A stretch of 64,000 nt of DNA from assembly GCF_020404765.1 (NCBI RefSeq), contig NZ_JAIVEM010000141.1:1-64000 (forward strand). The letters run 5' to 3'. How positions within the stretch are numbered: position 1 is the stretch's first letter; the number at the start of each line of letters is the position of its first letter. Position numbers and translations under genes: made by a program. Below are positions 47,420-57,475 of this stretch, piece after piece. The notes beneath the pieces are model-generated. The model was not told the origin of the DNA. It worked only from the letters and a program-made list of their open reading frames with translations, and did not search any database. The stretch comes from Paenibacillus sp. BJ-4. GTDB lineage: Bacteria > Bacillota > Bacilli > Paenibacillales > Paenibacillaceae.

Positions 47420-48299
47420 CAGCGAGCATTATGGAGAGTTTAGCGGATATCAGGAGGAGCTGTTGGCACAGATTCGCAACTGGCTGCGAGAAGATACGGG
47501 TTCCGGCGATGTGACCACACGCTGGACGATTGAGCAGGGTCACCAGTCGAAGGCTGTAATTCATGCCAAGGAGCCTGGCATTGTTGCTGGGTTGCCTGTG
47601 GCTGCACTTGTATTTCAGGTAGTCGATCCTTCCTTGTCATTCACTCCATTGGTGACCGATGGACAGGCGATCGAAAAGGGGAGCATTCTGGCGGAAGTGA
47701 ATGGGAGTACCCATGCCATTTTAACCGGAGAGCGACTGGCACTCAATTTGCTGCAACGGATGTCCGGCATTGCAACGCGGACTCAATCTTTTGTAGATCA
47801 ATTGCAAGGGCTTTCCACCCGCTTGGTGGACACACGCAAAACAACACCAGGACATCGACTGCTGGAGAAATACGCTGTTCGTGTGGGCGGCGGCTCCAAT
47901 CATCGCTTTGGGCTGTACGATGCTGTTATGATTAAGGATAATCATATTAAAGGCGCGGGCGGGATTGCACAGGCAGTAAGTCGAGCGCGTGCTCATATAC
48001 CGCACACCATGACCATTGAAGTTGAGACGGAGAACATGAAGCAAGTTCAGGAAGCTCTGGATGCCGGGGCGGATATTATTATGCTGGATAACATGTCCGT
48101 CCAGGATATGAAGGAAGCAGTTCGTTTCATTCGTGAACGGACTCCACATGTCAAAACGGAAGCCTCAGGCAATGTATCGCTGGATACCGTACGTGCGATG
48201 GCTGAGAGCGGCGTAGATGTGATTTCTGTAGGCAGGCTGACATACTCCTTTCATAACCTGGATATCAGTCTTGACCTTAACGCAAAGAAAGTTAGGTGA
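47409..48299 (+). CDS. nadC: Quinolinate phosphoribosyltransferase
   Basis: The protein has 296 residues. Motifs are REDTGSGDVTT near residue 20, the LVDTRKTTPGHRLLEKYAVR stretch near 139, GGGSNHRFGLYDAVMIKDNH near 160, and VDVISVGRLTYS near the end. It converts quinolinate and PRPP to nicotinate mononucleotide. ATG at 47409 is eight bases after GGAGGA; GTG at 47403 is in frame. It overlaps nadB, and coaX starts seven bases after the stop. Confidence 0.96.
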   Translation: MTSNSEHYGEFSGYQEELLAQIRNWLREDTGSGDVTTRWTIEQGHQSKAVIHAKEPGIVAGLPVAALVFQVVDPSLSFTPLVTDGQAIEKGSILAEVNGSTHAILTGERLALNLLQRMSGIATRTQSFVDQLQGLSTRLVDTRKTTPGHRLLEKYAVRVGGGSNHRFGLYDAVMIKDNHIKGAGGIAQAVSRARAHIPHTMTIEVETENMKQVQEALDAGADIIMLDNMSVQDMKEAVRFIRERTPHVKTEASGNVSLDTVRAMAESGVDVISVGRLTYSFHNLDISLDLNAKKVR

Positions 48300-48305
48300 C
48301 ACCCA

Positions 48306-49073
48306 TTGATTCTTGTAGTGGATGTAGGGAATACCAATATTGTGCTAGGGATGTACGAGGGGACCGAGCTGCTGCATCATTACCGTATCAGTACCTCCAG
48401 ACAGGCAACCGCAGATGAATACGGCGTACTTATACATAATCTTTTTAGTATGGGTGGCGTATTAAAGGATGACATTCAAGGGGTTATTATATCCTCTGTT
48501 GTTCCGCCGTTGGTTCGTGTATTAGAGGACATGTGTGATAAATACATAGGCAGAACACCATTAATCGTCGGACCGGGAATCAAAACCGGTCTTAACCTGC
48601 GTTATGAAAATCCGCGTGAAGTAGGGGCTGACCGGATCGTGAACGCAGTTGCTGCGGTCGAGCGGTTCGGCGGGCCACTGGTTGTGGTGGATTTTGGAAC
48701 GGCAACGACGTTTGATTGTATCGATGACAAGGGAAACTACTTGGGCGGAGTGATTGTGCCAGGTATCGGAATTTCGACGGAGGCATTGTATCAACGGGCT
48801 TCCAAGCTGCCCCGCATCGAGCTGGAAAAACCCAAAAAGGTTATTGGTCGTAATACGATTCATGCCATGCAAGCCGGGATTATTTTCGGTTACGCGGGGC
48901 AAGTGGATGGTATTGTGAAGCGCATAAAGGAAGAAATGCAGGCAGAGCCTACGGTTATTGCTACCGGAGGACTTGCTGAGCTCATCGCATCCGAGACGCA
49001 GAGCATTCAGAAGGTATTGCCGATGTTGACGCTCGAAGGCTTGCGCATCATTTACCAACGCAACGCTGAATAA
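48306..49073 (+). CDS. coaX: Type III pantothenate kinase
   Basis: The protein has 255 residues with an ASKHA fold: [17 protein letters not shown] at the N-terminus, [18 protein letters not shown] near 105 and [14 protein letters not shown] near 125. It performs the first step of coenzyme A synthesis and is not inhibited by CoA. It starts with TTG after TTAGGTGA. It runs closely behind nadC, so NAD and CoA genes may be cotranscribed. Confidence 0.96.
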   Translation: MILVVDVGNTNIVLGMYEGTELLHHYRISTSRQATADEYGVLIHNLFSMGGVLKDDIQGVIISSVVPPLVRVLEDMCDKYIGRTPLIVGPGIKTGLNLRYENPREVGADRIVNAVAAVERFGGPLVVVDFGTATTFDCIDDKGNYLGGVIVPGIGISTEALYQRASKLPRIELEKPKKVIGRNTIHAMQAGIIFGYAGQVDGIVKRIKEEMQAEPTVIATGGLAELIASETQSIQKVLPMLTLEGLRIIYQRNAE

Positions 49074-49089
49074 AAAAGTGGATATAAGC

Positions 49090-49142
49090 TGCCGCTGAGG
49101 CCAGCCGATGATTTTATCGGTTTGGATTAGCGGCGTTTTTCG
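49090..49142 (+). terminator. Terminator after coaX
   Basis: GCCGCT and AGCGGC pair around an inner CCGAT/ATCGG stem, followed by GTTTTT. Confidence 0.8.
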
Positions 49143-49290
49143 TCTATACTGAAATATGTTACGTTTTTGAACGATTCGCGTGATCTGTCAATACAGGTTG
49201 TTTATATAGCAGGAAATCATGCTTTAATTAGCGCAAACACGAACAAAAATAAGCAGCGTAGCTGCCCTGGAGCATAGGGAGGATATCAAT

Positions 49291-50175
49291 ATGGAAAAGA
49301 AACAGGATCGGCTTATTCGCGGAACAGCCATGGATGGAAGGGTTAGAGCTTTTGCTGTTCGTACAACACAGTTGGTAGAGGAATTGCGGAGAAGACATGA
49401 TACGTATCCTACTGCTACCGCTGCTTTGGGACGTACGCTCACAGCGGGTGCCATTATGGGCTCTATGCTAAAAGGCAAAGAGCGACTGACTATCCAAGTT
49501 AAAGGTAACGGGCCGATTGGGCAAATCATCGTGGATGCCAATGCTGTAGGTGAGGTGCGAGGCTATGTTGCCGAACCGCATGTACATTTGCCGAGCAACA
49601 GCATGGGTAAGCTGGATGTAGCAGGTGCCGTCGGTACAGAAGGCTTTATTCATATCATTAAGGATTTGGGATTAAAAGAACCTTATCGCGGTAGTATTCC
49701 GATTATTTCCGGTGAATTGGGTGAAGACTTCACCTATTATTTTGCCAAATCAGAGCAGACACCATCGGCGGTGGGCTTAGGTGTGTTGGTGGATACCGAT
49801 AACTCCGTTATTGTGGCAGGCGGGTTCATTATTCAGTTGCTTCCCGGCTTGAATGATGACGAGATTACAGCCATTGAAAATGCGGTCGGCTCACTTCCAC
49901 CGGTTACAGCTCTGCTGGATCAAGGACTGGAGCTTGATGAAATGCTGCGCTGGATGCTGCCGGACGTTCGGGTTCTCGACGAGACGGATATTCATTTTCA
50001 ATGTGAATGCTCACGGGAACGTGTGGAAAAAACCTTGGTCAGCTTGGGAGAAAGTGAATTGACACAGTTAATTGAGGAAGAGGGACAAGCCGAAGTTGTG
50101 TGCCACTTCTGTAATGAGGCTTATCAGTTTAATAAGGACGATTTGCAAAATCTGTTAAATCAGGCCAAAGCCTAA
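49291..50175 (+). CDS. hslO: Redox-regulated chaperone Hsp33
   Basis: The protein has 294 residues. RLIRGTAMDGRVRAFAV at the start, GPIGQIIVDANAVGEVRGYV near 72, and the C-terminal zinc/redox centre CEC (about 233) and CHFC (about 266), which releases zinc and activates the chaperone under oxidative stress. GGGAGGA precedes the ATG. Its position after coaX and before the YacD-like gene matches B. subtilis yacC. Confidence 0.96.
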   Translation: MEKKQDRLIRGTAMDGRVRAFAVRTTQLVEELRRRHDTYPTATAALGRTLTAGAIMGSMLKGKERLTIQVKGNGPIGQIIVDANAVGEVRGYVAEPHVHLPSNSMGKLDVAGAVGTEGFIHIIKDLGLKEPYRGSIPIISGELGEDFTYYFAKSEQTPSAVGLGVLVDTDNSVIVAGGFIIQLLPGLNDDEITAIENAVGSLPPVTALLDQGLELDEMLRWMLPDVRVLDETDIHFQCECSRERVEKTLVSLGESELTQLIEEEGQAEVVCHFCNEAYQFNKDDLQNLLNQAKA

Positions 50176-50195
50176 CCGGATAGGCGGTGCGAGCG

Positions 50196-51140
50196 ATGAC
50201 TACACGGGAGAAAGGATTATGGACGGCTGTCATTATCCTGACCGTTAGCGTCACCGCCTTGGGTGGTCTGATCATGCTTCGGGGGCTGGTAAAGCCGGGT
50301 GATATAAGCAAGGATGACGGCGATCATACTGTGGCGGAGATCGGTCAGGAAGGCATATCGGAGGAACAGTGGGTTGTAGAACTGAAGAAGCGATACGGAG
50401 CCAATACGCTGTTGCAAATGTTGAATCGTAAAGTCGTGCAAGCTGAAACCAAGCGCCTTGGTATTAAGGTCACCCAAGAGGATCTACAGCAGGTGCTGGA
50501 GCAGGACAGTCAAGGGTATGCTTCATCTCAAGCCTATTTTGAGGAAATGCAGCAGCAGCTTGGTCTAGGTCCGGTTGATTTGCGGAATGAAGCGGAATAC
50601 CGGATTGGCTTGGAGAAAATAGCCACGCAGGGTATTCAAATTCAGGAAGCGGAGATTGATGAGTATTGGAAGCAGCATCCCGAGCAATTTGCTGCGGGTA
50701 AGCAGATCAAACTGGCAGCCCTTTATGTGTCTAAAGCCGAGGAAGCAGAGGCGTTACTCGAACGGGTCAAACAAGGGGAAAGGTTTGATGCACTGGTTCA
50801 AGAGCTTTCAGATCAGCCCTTTGGGAAGAATATCAGCGGACAGCTGGGATGGGTGGATGAGTATGATCCATTTCAACCGGAGACGATTATGAAGGCAGCG
50901 AGAGAACTAAGCTCTGGGGATGTTGCGGGTCCCATCTCTGTTGACGATGGTTATGCCGTGATCTACGTACAGGATATCCGCCTGAAAGCTTCTCCAGACA
51001 AGCAACAGATTCGGCAGCAAATCCGTCGATCTCTTGCGCTTGCTCAGGCGGCTCCTTTGGAAGAGGTCGAGAAAAGCCTGCGTGATAAGTATGGAGCGCG
51101 TATTTTATCCGATAAAGATATGCCCTCTGCTTCTCTATAA
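50196..51140 (+). CDS. yacD: YacD-like SurA/PrsA-type peptidyl-prolyl isomerase
   Basis: The protein has 314 residues. One N-terminal membrane segment (about 8-30) with no lipobox, a SurA-like helical domain, and a parvulin-like region (about 170-270) with FDALVQELSDQPFGKNISG and DGYAVIYVQDIR. The conserved parvulin motif is less complete than in the PrsA-like protein at 28 kb, so catalytic activity is uncertain. ATG at 50196 follows AGGCGG. It is the second foldase of this family in the window. Confidence 0.87.
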   Translation: MTTREKGLWTAVIILTVSVTALGGLIMLRGLVKPGDISKDDGDHTVAEIGQEGISEEQWVVELKKRYGANTLLQMLNRKVVQAETKRLGIKVTQEDLQQVLEQDSQGYASSQAYFEEMQQQLGLGPVDLRNEAEYRIGLEKIATQGIQIQEAEIDEYWKQHPEQFAAGKQIKLAALYVSKAEEAEALLERVKQGERFDALVQELSDQPFGKNISGQLGWVDEYDPFQPETIMKAARELSSGDVAGPISVDDGYAVIYVQDIRLKASPDKQQIRQQIRRSLALAQAAPLEEVEKSLRDKYGARILSDKDMPSASL

Positions 51141-51167
51141 GTATGGCAAGAAGTTTTTGGATTGAGG

Positions 51168-51212
51168 AAGCACGGTGCTGAAGACGCGGGTCAGCAGCAT
51201 CGTGTTTTTATC
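51168..51212 (+). terminator. Terminator after yacD
   Basis: CACGGTGCTGA pairs with TCAGCAGCATCGTG with a bulge, followed by TTTTTA. Confidence 0.75.
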
Positions 51213-51219
51213 GCTTGTA

Positions 51220-51248
51220 TTGACATTGGAATTGAAGATTGTTATGAT
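51220..51248 (+). promoter_or_regulatory. Sigma-A promoter of cysK
   Basis: TTGACA, a 17-base spacer, TATGAT. About 110 AT-rich leader bases follow; no T-box or S-box is recognisable there, but a CymR-type site cannot be excluded by eye. Confidence 0.82.
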
Positions 51249-51367
51249 TAGCGTATAAAACCAACTATTTTTATCGGAAATTAAATGAGTAGCATAAAAG
51301 CAAGAATGATCTACAAATGTGATTTCGTAATTTTTAATATAACATCACAGTCAGGGAGGAACTTATT

Positions 51368-52306
51368 ATGGCTAAAGTCGTTAATAACATTACCGAACTT
51401 ATTGGGGAAACTCCCCTTGTTCGCCTGAATCGGATCGTACCGGAAGATAGTGCTGAAATTTATTTGAAACTTGAATATCAAAACCCTGGCTCCAGTGTAA
51501 AAGACCGTATTGCCATTAGTATGGTAGAGGAAGCTGAACGTGAAGGGCTGCTTAAACCAGGTGGTACAATTATTGAAGCAACTAGCGGTAATACAGGAAT
51601 CGGTTTAGCTATGGTTGCTGCTGCGAAGGGCTACAAGGCAGTAATCGTTATGCCAGAAACGATGAGTATAGAACGCCGTAACCTGCTGCGTGCTTACGGA
51701 GCTGATCTTGTGTTGACACCTGGATCGGAAGGCATGAACGGTTCCGTTAAGAAAATGGAAGAGCTGCTGAGTGAAAATCCGGATTATTTTGCTGCAGAGC
51801 AGTTCAAAAATAAAGCTAACATTAAAATTCACCGTGAAACGACGGGTCCTGAGATTGTGGAAGCGATTCGTTCCATCGGCGGAACTTTGGATGCTTTTGT
51901 AGCAGGCGTGGGTACAGGCGGAACTATCTCTGGTGCCGGAGAAGTGCTTAAGAAAGAATTCCCCGAAATTAAAATTGTCGCTGTAGAGCCGGCTTCTTCT
52001 CCATTATTAGCTGGCGGTAAGCCAGGGCCCCACAAAATTCAGGGACTGGGTGCCAACTTTATTCCTGAAATTTTGAACCGTGATATCTATGATGAAATTA
52101 TTCATGTAGAAAACGATGAAGCTTTCGAGGTAGCGCGTAAAGTAGCCAAGGAAGAAGGCATTTTGTCGGGTATTTCCTCCGGTGCGGCTGTTCACGCGGC
52201 TTTGAAGCTGGCTAAGCAATTGGGCAAGGGTAAACGAATTGTTGTCATTATTCCAAGTAATGGCGAACGTTACCTGAGTACACCACTATACAATTTCGAG
52301 CTGTAA
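51368..52306 (+). CDS. cysK: Cysteine synthase (O-acetylserine sulfhydrylase)
   Basis: The protein has 312 residues. PLP lysine in [14 protein letters not shown] near residue 43, [19 protein letters not shown] near 69, and [14 protein letters not shown] near 178. It makes cysteine from O-acetylserine and sulfide. CAGGGAGGAA precedes the ATG. It stands as its own unit with promoter and terminator between yacD and the folate cluster, as in B. subtilis. Confidence 0.97.
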   Translation: MAKVVNNITELIGETPLVRLNRIVPEDSAEIYLKLEYQNPGSSVKDRIAISMVEEAEREGLLKPGGTIIEATSGNTGIGLAMVAAAKGYKAVIVMPETMSIERRNLLRAYGADLVLTPGSEGMNGSVKKMEELLSENPDYFAAEQFKNKANIKIHRETTGPEIVEAIRSIGGTLDAFVAGVGTGGTISGAGEVLKKEFPEIKIVAVEPASSPLLAGGKPGPHKIQGLGANFIPEILNRDIYDEIIHVENDEAFEVARKVAKEEGILSGISSGAAVHAALKLAKQLGKGKRIVVIIPSNGERYLSTPLYNFEL

Positions 52307-52336
52307 TTATGTCGTAATTGTGTATACTATATGTAA

Positions 52337-52382
52337 GGAATCCCTCATTTCCCTGTTGCCAGGGGATGGGGGTTTCTTTTTA
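52337..52382 (+). terminator. Terminator after cysK or leader hairpin of pabB
   Basis: AATCCCTCATTTCCCTG pairs with CAGGGGATGGGGGTT around TTGC, followed by TCTTTTT. A TATACT lies just before it (52323-52328), so it could also be an attenuator in the pabB leader. Confidence 0.8.
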
Positions 52383-52431
52383 AGGAGAATACAGACTTTT
52401 CGCAAAGAAATGGAAGGGGAAGCGCACACGG

Positions 52432-53997
52432 ATGAAATCGACAGCTAGAGTGACGGCCGCGCAGTGGCAGGTTTGGCAGGAGGAGGGCTGGAGTATACTT
52501 CCTTATATTGCTGAGTATCAGTTACCCGTGGGCGGTTTACCGTTATCATGGCGAAAGGCATGGGAGGATTCATCGCCTTATGCCTTCTTGCTGGAGAGCG
52601 GTAAAGGCGGGAGATACACCTATCTGGGCTTAAATCCGGTTGCCTTATTGGAAGGCAAGGGAGAACATGCAGTTTGGACGGATCTACAAAATGGGGAGCA
52701 TGGTGATATATATGGTCAACCTCTGACCGTTATGAACGACTGGATTGCCCCCTACCGTGCGCCGCATGTACCTGGCCTGCCTTTTTTCACTGGAGGATTT
52801 GCGGGTTATCTGGGCTACGATGTAGCTCGCTCGCTGGAGCGTTTGCCCATTCAGGCTGCAGATGATACAGACATACCTGATTATGTATGGATGCGAGTAA
52901 ATGAGCTGTGGATTTATGATCACGAAAAATCGTGTGTATATTGTGCTGTTCATGCTGCGCTGGCTGAGCCCAAAAACATACTTTCCGAGCTTTATGCGGA
53001 AGCTGTCCGGCGGGCAGAACGGATGTTGATTCAGTGGAAGAAAATCATGGATGGCGGAGAGACCGATCCAGCGTATTCTCGGCGCTGTACAAGGCTTGCC
53101 GAAGCCGAGTCGTTGACTGTTCATCATGAATCTGAAGGTTGGGAAGCAGCATTCGACCAGACCGATTTTGAGCATGCTGTGAAACGTGTACAGGAATATA
53201 TCGCACAGGGTGACGTATTTCAGGTGAACCTGTCGATTCGCCAGCAACGTACGCTTGCAGCCCGCCCAGAGGATATATATGAATGGCTGCGTCTGTTGAA
53301 TCCTTCTCCTTATATGGGAATGCTGCGTACGCCGGATTTACAGATCGTCAGTGGCTCGCCGGAGCTGCTGGTGAAGCTTGAGGAAGGATGTGTCAGCGCA
53401 CGACCTATTGCGGGCACGAGAAGAAGGGGGCTGACACCGGATGAGGACGCCGCTATGGCTGCCGAGCTTCTCTCGAGTGAAAAAGAACGTGCCGAGCACA
53501 TTATGCTCGTTGATCTGGAACGTAACGATATCGGCCGGATTGCCGAATATGGCTCGGTCCATGTGCCTGAGCTGCTGACTGTCGAATATTATTCGCATGT
53601 AATGCACCTGGTTTCCCAGGTCGAGGGAAAATTAGCCCCCGGTCGCACGGCCATAGATGTGATTGCCGCTACCTTCCCAGGCGGAACTATTACCGGCGCA
53701 CCCAAGGTGCGCACGATGGAAATCATTGAAGAATTAGAGCCTGTCCGGCGAGGTCCTTATACAGGTTCTCTTGGATGGATTGACTATAACGGTAATATGG
53801 AATTAAATATTATAATAAGAACACTAGCTGTCAAAGGCAGCACTGCCTATTTACAGACAGGTGCGGGGATCGTTATTGATTCAGACCCGTACAGGGAATA
53901 TCGGGAATGTCGGAACAAGGCCAGAGCTGTCATGAAGGCGGTACAATGTGGTGAAGAAGAAGCTGCTTTGAACAGGAGCGGTATCATAGGAGGGTGA
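52432..53997 (+). CDS. pabB: Aminodeoxychorismate synthase component I
   Basis: The protein has 521 residues, chorismate-binding family. The N-terminal part has [18 protein letters not shown]; the catalytic C-terminal part has [34 protein letters not shown], the IAGTRRRG motif, [18 protein letters not shown] and [13 protein letters not shown]. The folate genes that follow mark it as PabB rather than TrpE. GGAAGGGGAAG precedes the ATG. It opens the folate cluster. Confidence 0.94.
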   Translation: MKSTARVTAAQWQVWQEEGWSILPYIAEYQLPVGGLPLSWRKAWEDSSPYAFLLESGKGGRYTYLGLNPVALLEGKGEHAVWTDLQNGEHGDIYGQPLTVMNDWIAPYRAPHVPGLPFFTGGFAGYLGYDVARSLERLPIQAADDTDIPDYVWMRVNELWIYDHEKSCVYCAVHAALAEPKNILSELYAEAVRRAERMLIQWKKIMDGGETDPAYSRRCTRLAEAESLTVHHESEGWEAAFDQTDFEHAVKRVQEYIAQGDVFQVNLSIRQQRTLAARPEDIYEWLRLLNPSPYMGMLRTPDLQIVSGSPELLVKLEEGCVSARPIAGTRRRGLTPDEDAAMAAELLSSEKERAEHIMLVDLERNDIGRIAEYGSVHVPELLTVEYYSHVMHLVSQVEGKLAPGRTAIDVIAATFPGGTITGAPKVRTMEIIEELEPVRRGPYTGSLGWIDYNGNMELNIIIRTLAVKGSTAYLQTGAGIVIDSDPYREYRECRNKARAVMKAVQCGEEEAALNRSGIIGG

Positions 53998-54002
53998 GTC
54001 GT

Positions 54003-54578
54003 ATGATTTTGGTGATTGATAATTATGATTCGTTTACGTACAATCTTGTTCAATATTTGGGTGAGCTTGGCGAAGAAGTAACCGTAAAGCGGAACGATGA
54101 GATTGATGTGAAAGGCATAGAAGAGCTGGCACCAGAGCATATTTTGATCTCGCCGGGCCCCTGCACGCCGAACGAGGCGGGGATATCGTTGGATGTGATC
54201 GGTCATTTTAAAGGTCGTATCCCGATCTTTGGCGTCTGTCTCGGTCACCAGGCCATCGGACAGGCTTTTGGCGGTAAGGTTATCCGGGCTGAACGGCTCA
54301 TGCACGGTAAAACATCACCGATTCTCCATCACAATACGTCGGTATTCGAAGGCTTGCCATCACCGTTCACAGCGACCCGGTATCATTCGCTGCTGGTGGA
54401 GCGTGAGAGCCTGCCTGAATGTCTGGAGATTACCGCTGAAACTGCAGAGGGTGAAATTATGGGTTTGCGGCATAAAGAATTCGCCGTAGAAGGAGTCCAG
54501 TTCCATCCCGAATCCATTATTACCGACTACGGGCATCAACTGCTGCGCAATTTCCTAAAACGCAAGGTAGGCGTCTGA
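54003..54578 (+). CDS. pabA: Aminodeoxychorismate/anthranilate synthase glutamine amidotransferase
   Basis: The protein has 191 residues. Class I glutamine amidotransferase with [31 protein letters not shown], the nucleophile in [15 protein letters not shown] (Cys near 79), and the His-Glu pair in VQFHPESI. It supplies ammonia to PabB; in B. subtilis the same protein also serves TrpE. ATG at 54003 is ten bases after AGGAGGG; a GTG at 53994 is in frame but touches that site. Confidence 0.95.
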   Translation: MILVIDNYDSFTYNLVQYLGELGEEVTVKRNDEIDVKGIEELAPEHILISPGPCTPNEAGISLDVIGHFKGRIPIFGVCLGHQAIGQAFGGKVIRAERLMHGKTSPILHHNTSVFEGLPSPFTATRYHSLLVERESLPECLEITAETAEGEIMGLRHKEFAVEGVQFHPESIITDYGHQLLRNFLKRKVGV

Positions 54579-54581
54579 TTC

Positions 54582-55478
54582 ATGAAATATATCGGAGTCA
54601 ACGGCGTCCTCACGGAAGCCGCAAAAGCCGTGATTCACGTTAGTGATCACGGTTTTTTATACGGCATGGGCTTGTTTGAAACGTTTCGCACCTACAAAGG
54701 TGTTCCATTCCTGCTGGATCGGCATCTGCATAGACTGGCAGAAGGCTGCCGCATGCTCGGCATTCCTTTTCAACCGGACGAGGAGCGGCTTACGGGACAT
54801 ATCCAAGGTCTAATGGTGGCAAATGGACTGGACGAGGCCTATATCCGCTACACCGTGTCAGCGGGGGAAGAGGTGCTAGGCTTGCCATCCGGTGATTACA
54901 CGCGGCCCAACCATATTTTGTTCGTCAAGCCGCTGCCCTCGACAAATACACAGGCCGGGGAACCGACTTCCCCATCGGCGCTTCAGTTGTTGCGAACCCC
55001 AAGGAACACTCCAGAGGGTGAGATTCGCTTAAAATCACTCCATTATATGAACAATATTCTTGCGAAGCGGGAGCTTCAGCAGTACACCGCTGCTGTCCAG
55101 CATAAGGCCGAAGGGATGATGCTTACGGCAAATGGTTTTCTGGCAGAGGGAATGGTCAGCAACCTGTTCTTTGTACGACAGGATACGTTGTATACGCCTG
55201 ACTTGTCTACGGGAATTCTGCCAGGCATTACGCGTGAGTTCGTTTTGGAGCTCGCTCAATTGCGAGGCATTCCCTATGAGCAAGGCTTGTACCGTTGGGA
55301 CGAGCTGCAGCAGGCTGATGAAATTTTTATGACCAACTCCATACAAGAAATACGTCCTGTCCATCTGCTGCTGGAGCCGGACGGAGGGATACATCACATA
55401 TCGGATTCCTTGGCACCGACCGGGCCCATAACAGCCTTGCTGTTGCACGACTATAGACAGAAAGCAGGGATCAAGTGA
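54582..55478 (+). CDS. pabC: Aminodeoxychorismate lyase
   Basis: The protein has 298 residues, fold-type IV PLP enzyme related to branched-chain aminotransferases: SDHGFLYGMGLFETFRTYKG near residue 22, PLP lysine in RLKSLHYMNNILAKRE near 150, and EGMVSNLFFV near 190. It releases pyruvate to give p-aminobenzoate. It starts three bases after pabA ends and overlaps folP by four bases. Confidence 0.94.
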   Translation: MKYIGVNGVLTEAAKAVIHVSDHGFLYGMGLFETFRTYKGVPFLLDRHLHRLAEGCRMLGIPFQPDEERLTGHIQGLMVANGLDEAYIRYTVSAGEEVLGLPSGDYTRPNHILFVKPLPSTNTQAGEPTSPSALQLLRTPRNTPEGEIRLKSLHYMNNILAKRELQQYTAAVQHKAEGMMLTANGFLAEGMVSNLFFVRQDTLYTPDLSTGILPGITREFVLELAQLRGIPYEQGLYRWDELQQADEIFMTNSIQEIRPVHLLLEPDGGIHHISDSLAPTGPITALLLHDYRQKAGIK

Positions 55479-56341
55479 ATATACCAACTCTTTATCAACG
55501 CAGCTATCGAATGGGGAACGCCGAGCTTACGCTCGGACATGCCACACAGATCATGGGTATACTGAATGTAACCCCGGATTCATTTTCCGATGGGGGGTTA
55601 CATTATAATCCAGAACTGGCTGTTTTACATGCCTTGAAGCTGGTGGAAGATGGAGCCGATATTATTGATATTGGTGGAGAATCTACACGCCCGGGTCATG
55701 AACCGGTAGGTGTGAACGAGGAGCTGGCTCGGGTCATTCCGGTTATCCAGGCGATCCATCGTATCGCACCGCATATTCCGTTATCGGTGGATACTTACAA
55801 AGCCGAGGTGGCACGGCAGGCACTTGAAGCGGGCGCACATATCATTAATGATGTGTGGGGTTTTAAGGCAGACCCCGACATGGCGCGTGTGGCTGCACAA
55901 TTCGATTGTCCAGTTATTTTGATGCATAATCGTCATGATCGTAACTATAGCGATTTGGTATCTGATATGTTATCCGATTTAAAAGAAAGCATCAGCTTGG
56001 CACTGGATGCAGGTGTACGAAAGGAACAGATTATTTTAGACCCAGGCATCGGTTTTGCCAAGGATTACGATGAAAACATTCATGCTATGACTTCTCTCGA
56101 TACGTTGAGTCAGCTAGGCTTTCCGCTGTTATTGGCTACGTCGCGCAAAAGATTTATCCGTACAGCACTGGATTTGCCTGTGGATGATGTGGTGGAGGGT
56201 ACAGCGGCTACGGTAGCCTTTGGTATTGCTCAAGGGTGCCAGATTGTGCGTGTACACGATGTGGCACAAATCAAGCGCACGGTACGTATGTGTGACGCGA
56301 TGGTGTACGGGTCTAGAAATACACTGAGTTATGGTGGGTAA
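55475..56341 (+). CDS. folP: Dihydropteroate synthase
   Basis: The protein has 288 residues. TIM barrel with MGILNVTPDSFSDGG near residue 26, DGADIIDIGGESTRPG near 58, and C-terminal ATSRKRFI. It joins p-aminobenzoate with dihydropterin pyrophosphate and is the sulfonamide target. The GTG start overlaps the pabC stop (GTGA). It is separated from folB by a 205-base gap with a large inverted repeat. Confidence 0.96.
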   Translation: MNIPTLYQRSYRMGNAELTLGHATQIMGILNVTPDSFSDGGLHYNPELAVLHALKLVEDGADIIDIGGESTRPGHEPVGVNEELARVIPVIQAIHRIAPHIPLSVDTYKAEVARQALEAGAHIINDVWGFKADPDMARVAAQFDCPVILMHNRHDRNYSDLVSDMLSDLKESISLALDAGVRKEQIILDPGIGFAKDYDENIHAMTSLDTLSQLGFPLLLATSRKRFIRTALDLPVDDVVEGTAATVAFGIAQGCQIVRVHDVAQIKRTVRMCDAMVYGSRNTLSYGG

Positions 56342-56378
56342 AGCCCGCTTCATGAATGCTTTGATCCTGCGATCGCTG

Positions 56379-56434
56379 TTGCAACGGGATTCTTTGGATT
56401 ATCAAACCATGTAGAGGTAAGAATCCCGTTGCAA
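56379..56434. repeat. 15-bp inverted repeat between folP and folB
   Basis: TTGCAACGGGATTCT (56379-56393) and AGAATCCCGTTGCAA (56420-56434) are perfect complements separated by 26 bases. No T-run follows, so it is not a typical terminator. It may be a dispersed repeat or an RNA hairpin within the folate operon. Confidence 0.8.
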
Positions 56435-56546
56435 AGGCGAACGCTCCGCTTCTTCGGATTCAAATCCTTCATTACGCTACTACCAGCATAAAGTCACTGT
56501 ATTTTCAGAAAAAAATCAAATAAAAAAACAGGGGGCCTACCCACGA

Positions 56547-56909
56547 ATGGATAAAATGGTTTTGCATCGTATGGAGTATTACGGATATCACGGCGTTTTT
56601 CCCGAGGAACGCAAGCTGGGACAGCGTTTCTACATTGATTTGGAATTGGAGCTTGATCTGCGTGAGGCGGGCGAGCAGGACGCATTGGACAAAACGGTTA
56701 ATTACGCTGAGGTGCATTACACCGTTAAAGATATTGTAGAAAAGGAATCTTACCAATTGATTGAAGCTTTAGGCGAACGTATTGCATCTTCCTTACTGGA
56801 CACTTATACTAGTGTAAATGCATTGACTGTCAAAGTCACAAAGCCGCATCCGCCGTTTGATATTCATTTTGGAGGCGTGACGGTTGAGCTTTATCGCGCA
56901 AGAAAGTAG
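56547..56909 (+). CDS. folB: Dihydroneopterin aldolase
   Basis: The protein has 120 residues, full-length. MVLHRMEYYGYHGVFPEERK at the start, NYAEVHYTVKDIVEKESYQL with the substrate-binding Glu and Tyr residues, and KPHPPFDIHFGGVTVEL at the end with the catalytic Lys. It cleaves dihydroneopterin. CAGGGGGCC lies upstream of the ATG. folK follows eight bases after the stop. Confidence 0.96.
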   Translation: MDKMVLHRMEYYGYHGVFPEERKLGQRFYIDLELELDLREAGEQDALDKTVNYAEVHYTVKDIVEKESYQLIEALGERIASSLLDTYTSVNALTVKVTKPHPPFDIHFGGVTVELYRARK

Positions 56910-56917
56910 GAACGTAC

Positions 56918-57475
56918 ATGAACGCACATTCGACCTCTGAGGCATCAGAGGCTTATATTGCTTTAGGGGCTAATTTGGGGGAGCGTGAGCTTACCCTGTA
57001 TGAAGCCATCACGGCGCTGGACGAACATCCGAGTATACGGGTGCTGCGTTGCTCCAGCCTGTACGAAACAGAGCCTGTCGGGTATCTGGATCAGCCTTCT
57101 TTTTTGAATATGACGGCAGCCGTATCTACAACACTCACTCCCGAGGAGCTTCTGGCTTTTATGCTGGAGGTGGAGAGTCGTCTGGGTAGAGTAAGGCATA
57201 TTCCTAACGGTCCGCGCACGATTGATCTGGATCTGTTATGGATGGAAGCCGCGCGGCTGGCTACACCGGATTTGGAGCTTCCTCATCCCCGCATGTTGGA
57301 GCGTGCTTTTGTGCTTGTGCCATTGGCTGACATCGTTCCGAATCAAGATCCATCCGGTCTGTACAGTATCGTGCATACTGCATTGAATTCATTGGATGGA
57401 AAGGATGGCATACAGTTTTGGAAAACATGCAGCTGGCGCAACGGCTCCGCGCCTTCCGAAAGCTTAAAGGAATAA
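56918..57475 (+). CDS. folK: HPPK, 6-hydroxymethyl-dihydropterin pyrophosphokinase
   Basis: The protein has 185 residues. AYIALGANLGERELTLYEAI near residue 12, YETEPVGYLDQPSFLNMTAA near 48, and the metal-binding PRTIDLDLLWM near 95 followed by LPHPRMLERAFVLVPL. It activates the pterin for FolP. AAGTAGGAACG precedes the ATG. Its last 58 bases overlap yazB in another frame. In this cluster every enzyme from chorismate to dihydropteroate except FolE is visible. Confidence 0.96.
   Translation: MNAHSTSEASEAYIALGANLGERELTLYEAITALDEHPSIRVLRCSSLYETEPVGYLDQPSFLNMTAAVSTTLTPEELLAFMLEVESRLGRVRHIPNGPRTIDLDLLWMEAARLATPDLELPHPRMLERAFVLVPLADIVPNQDPSGLYSIVHTALNSLDGKDGIQFWKTCSWRNGSAPSESLKE

Noticed and set aside
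51249-51367. T-box or S-box riboswitch before cysK
   Set aside because: The leader is AT-rich and short, without the conserved T-box sequence, S-box core or a terminator before the gene.
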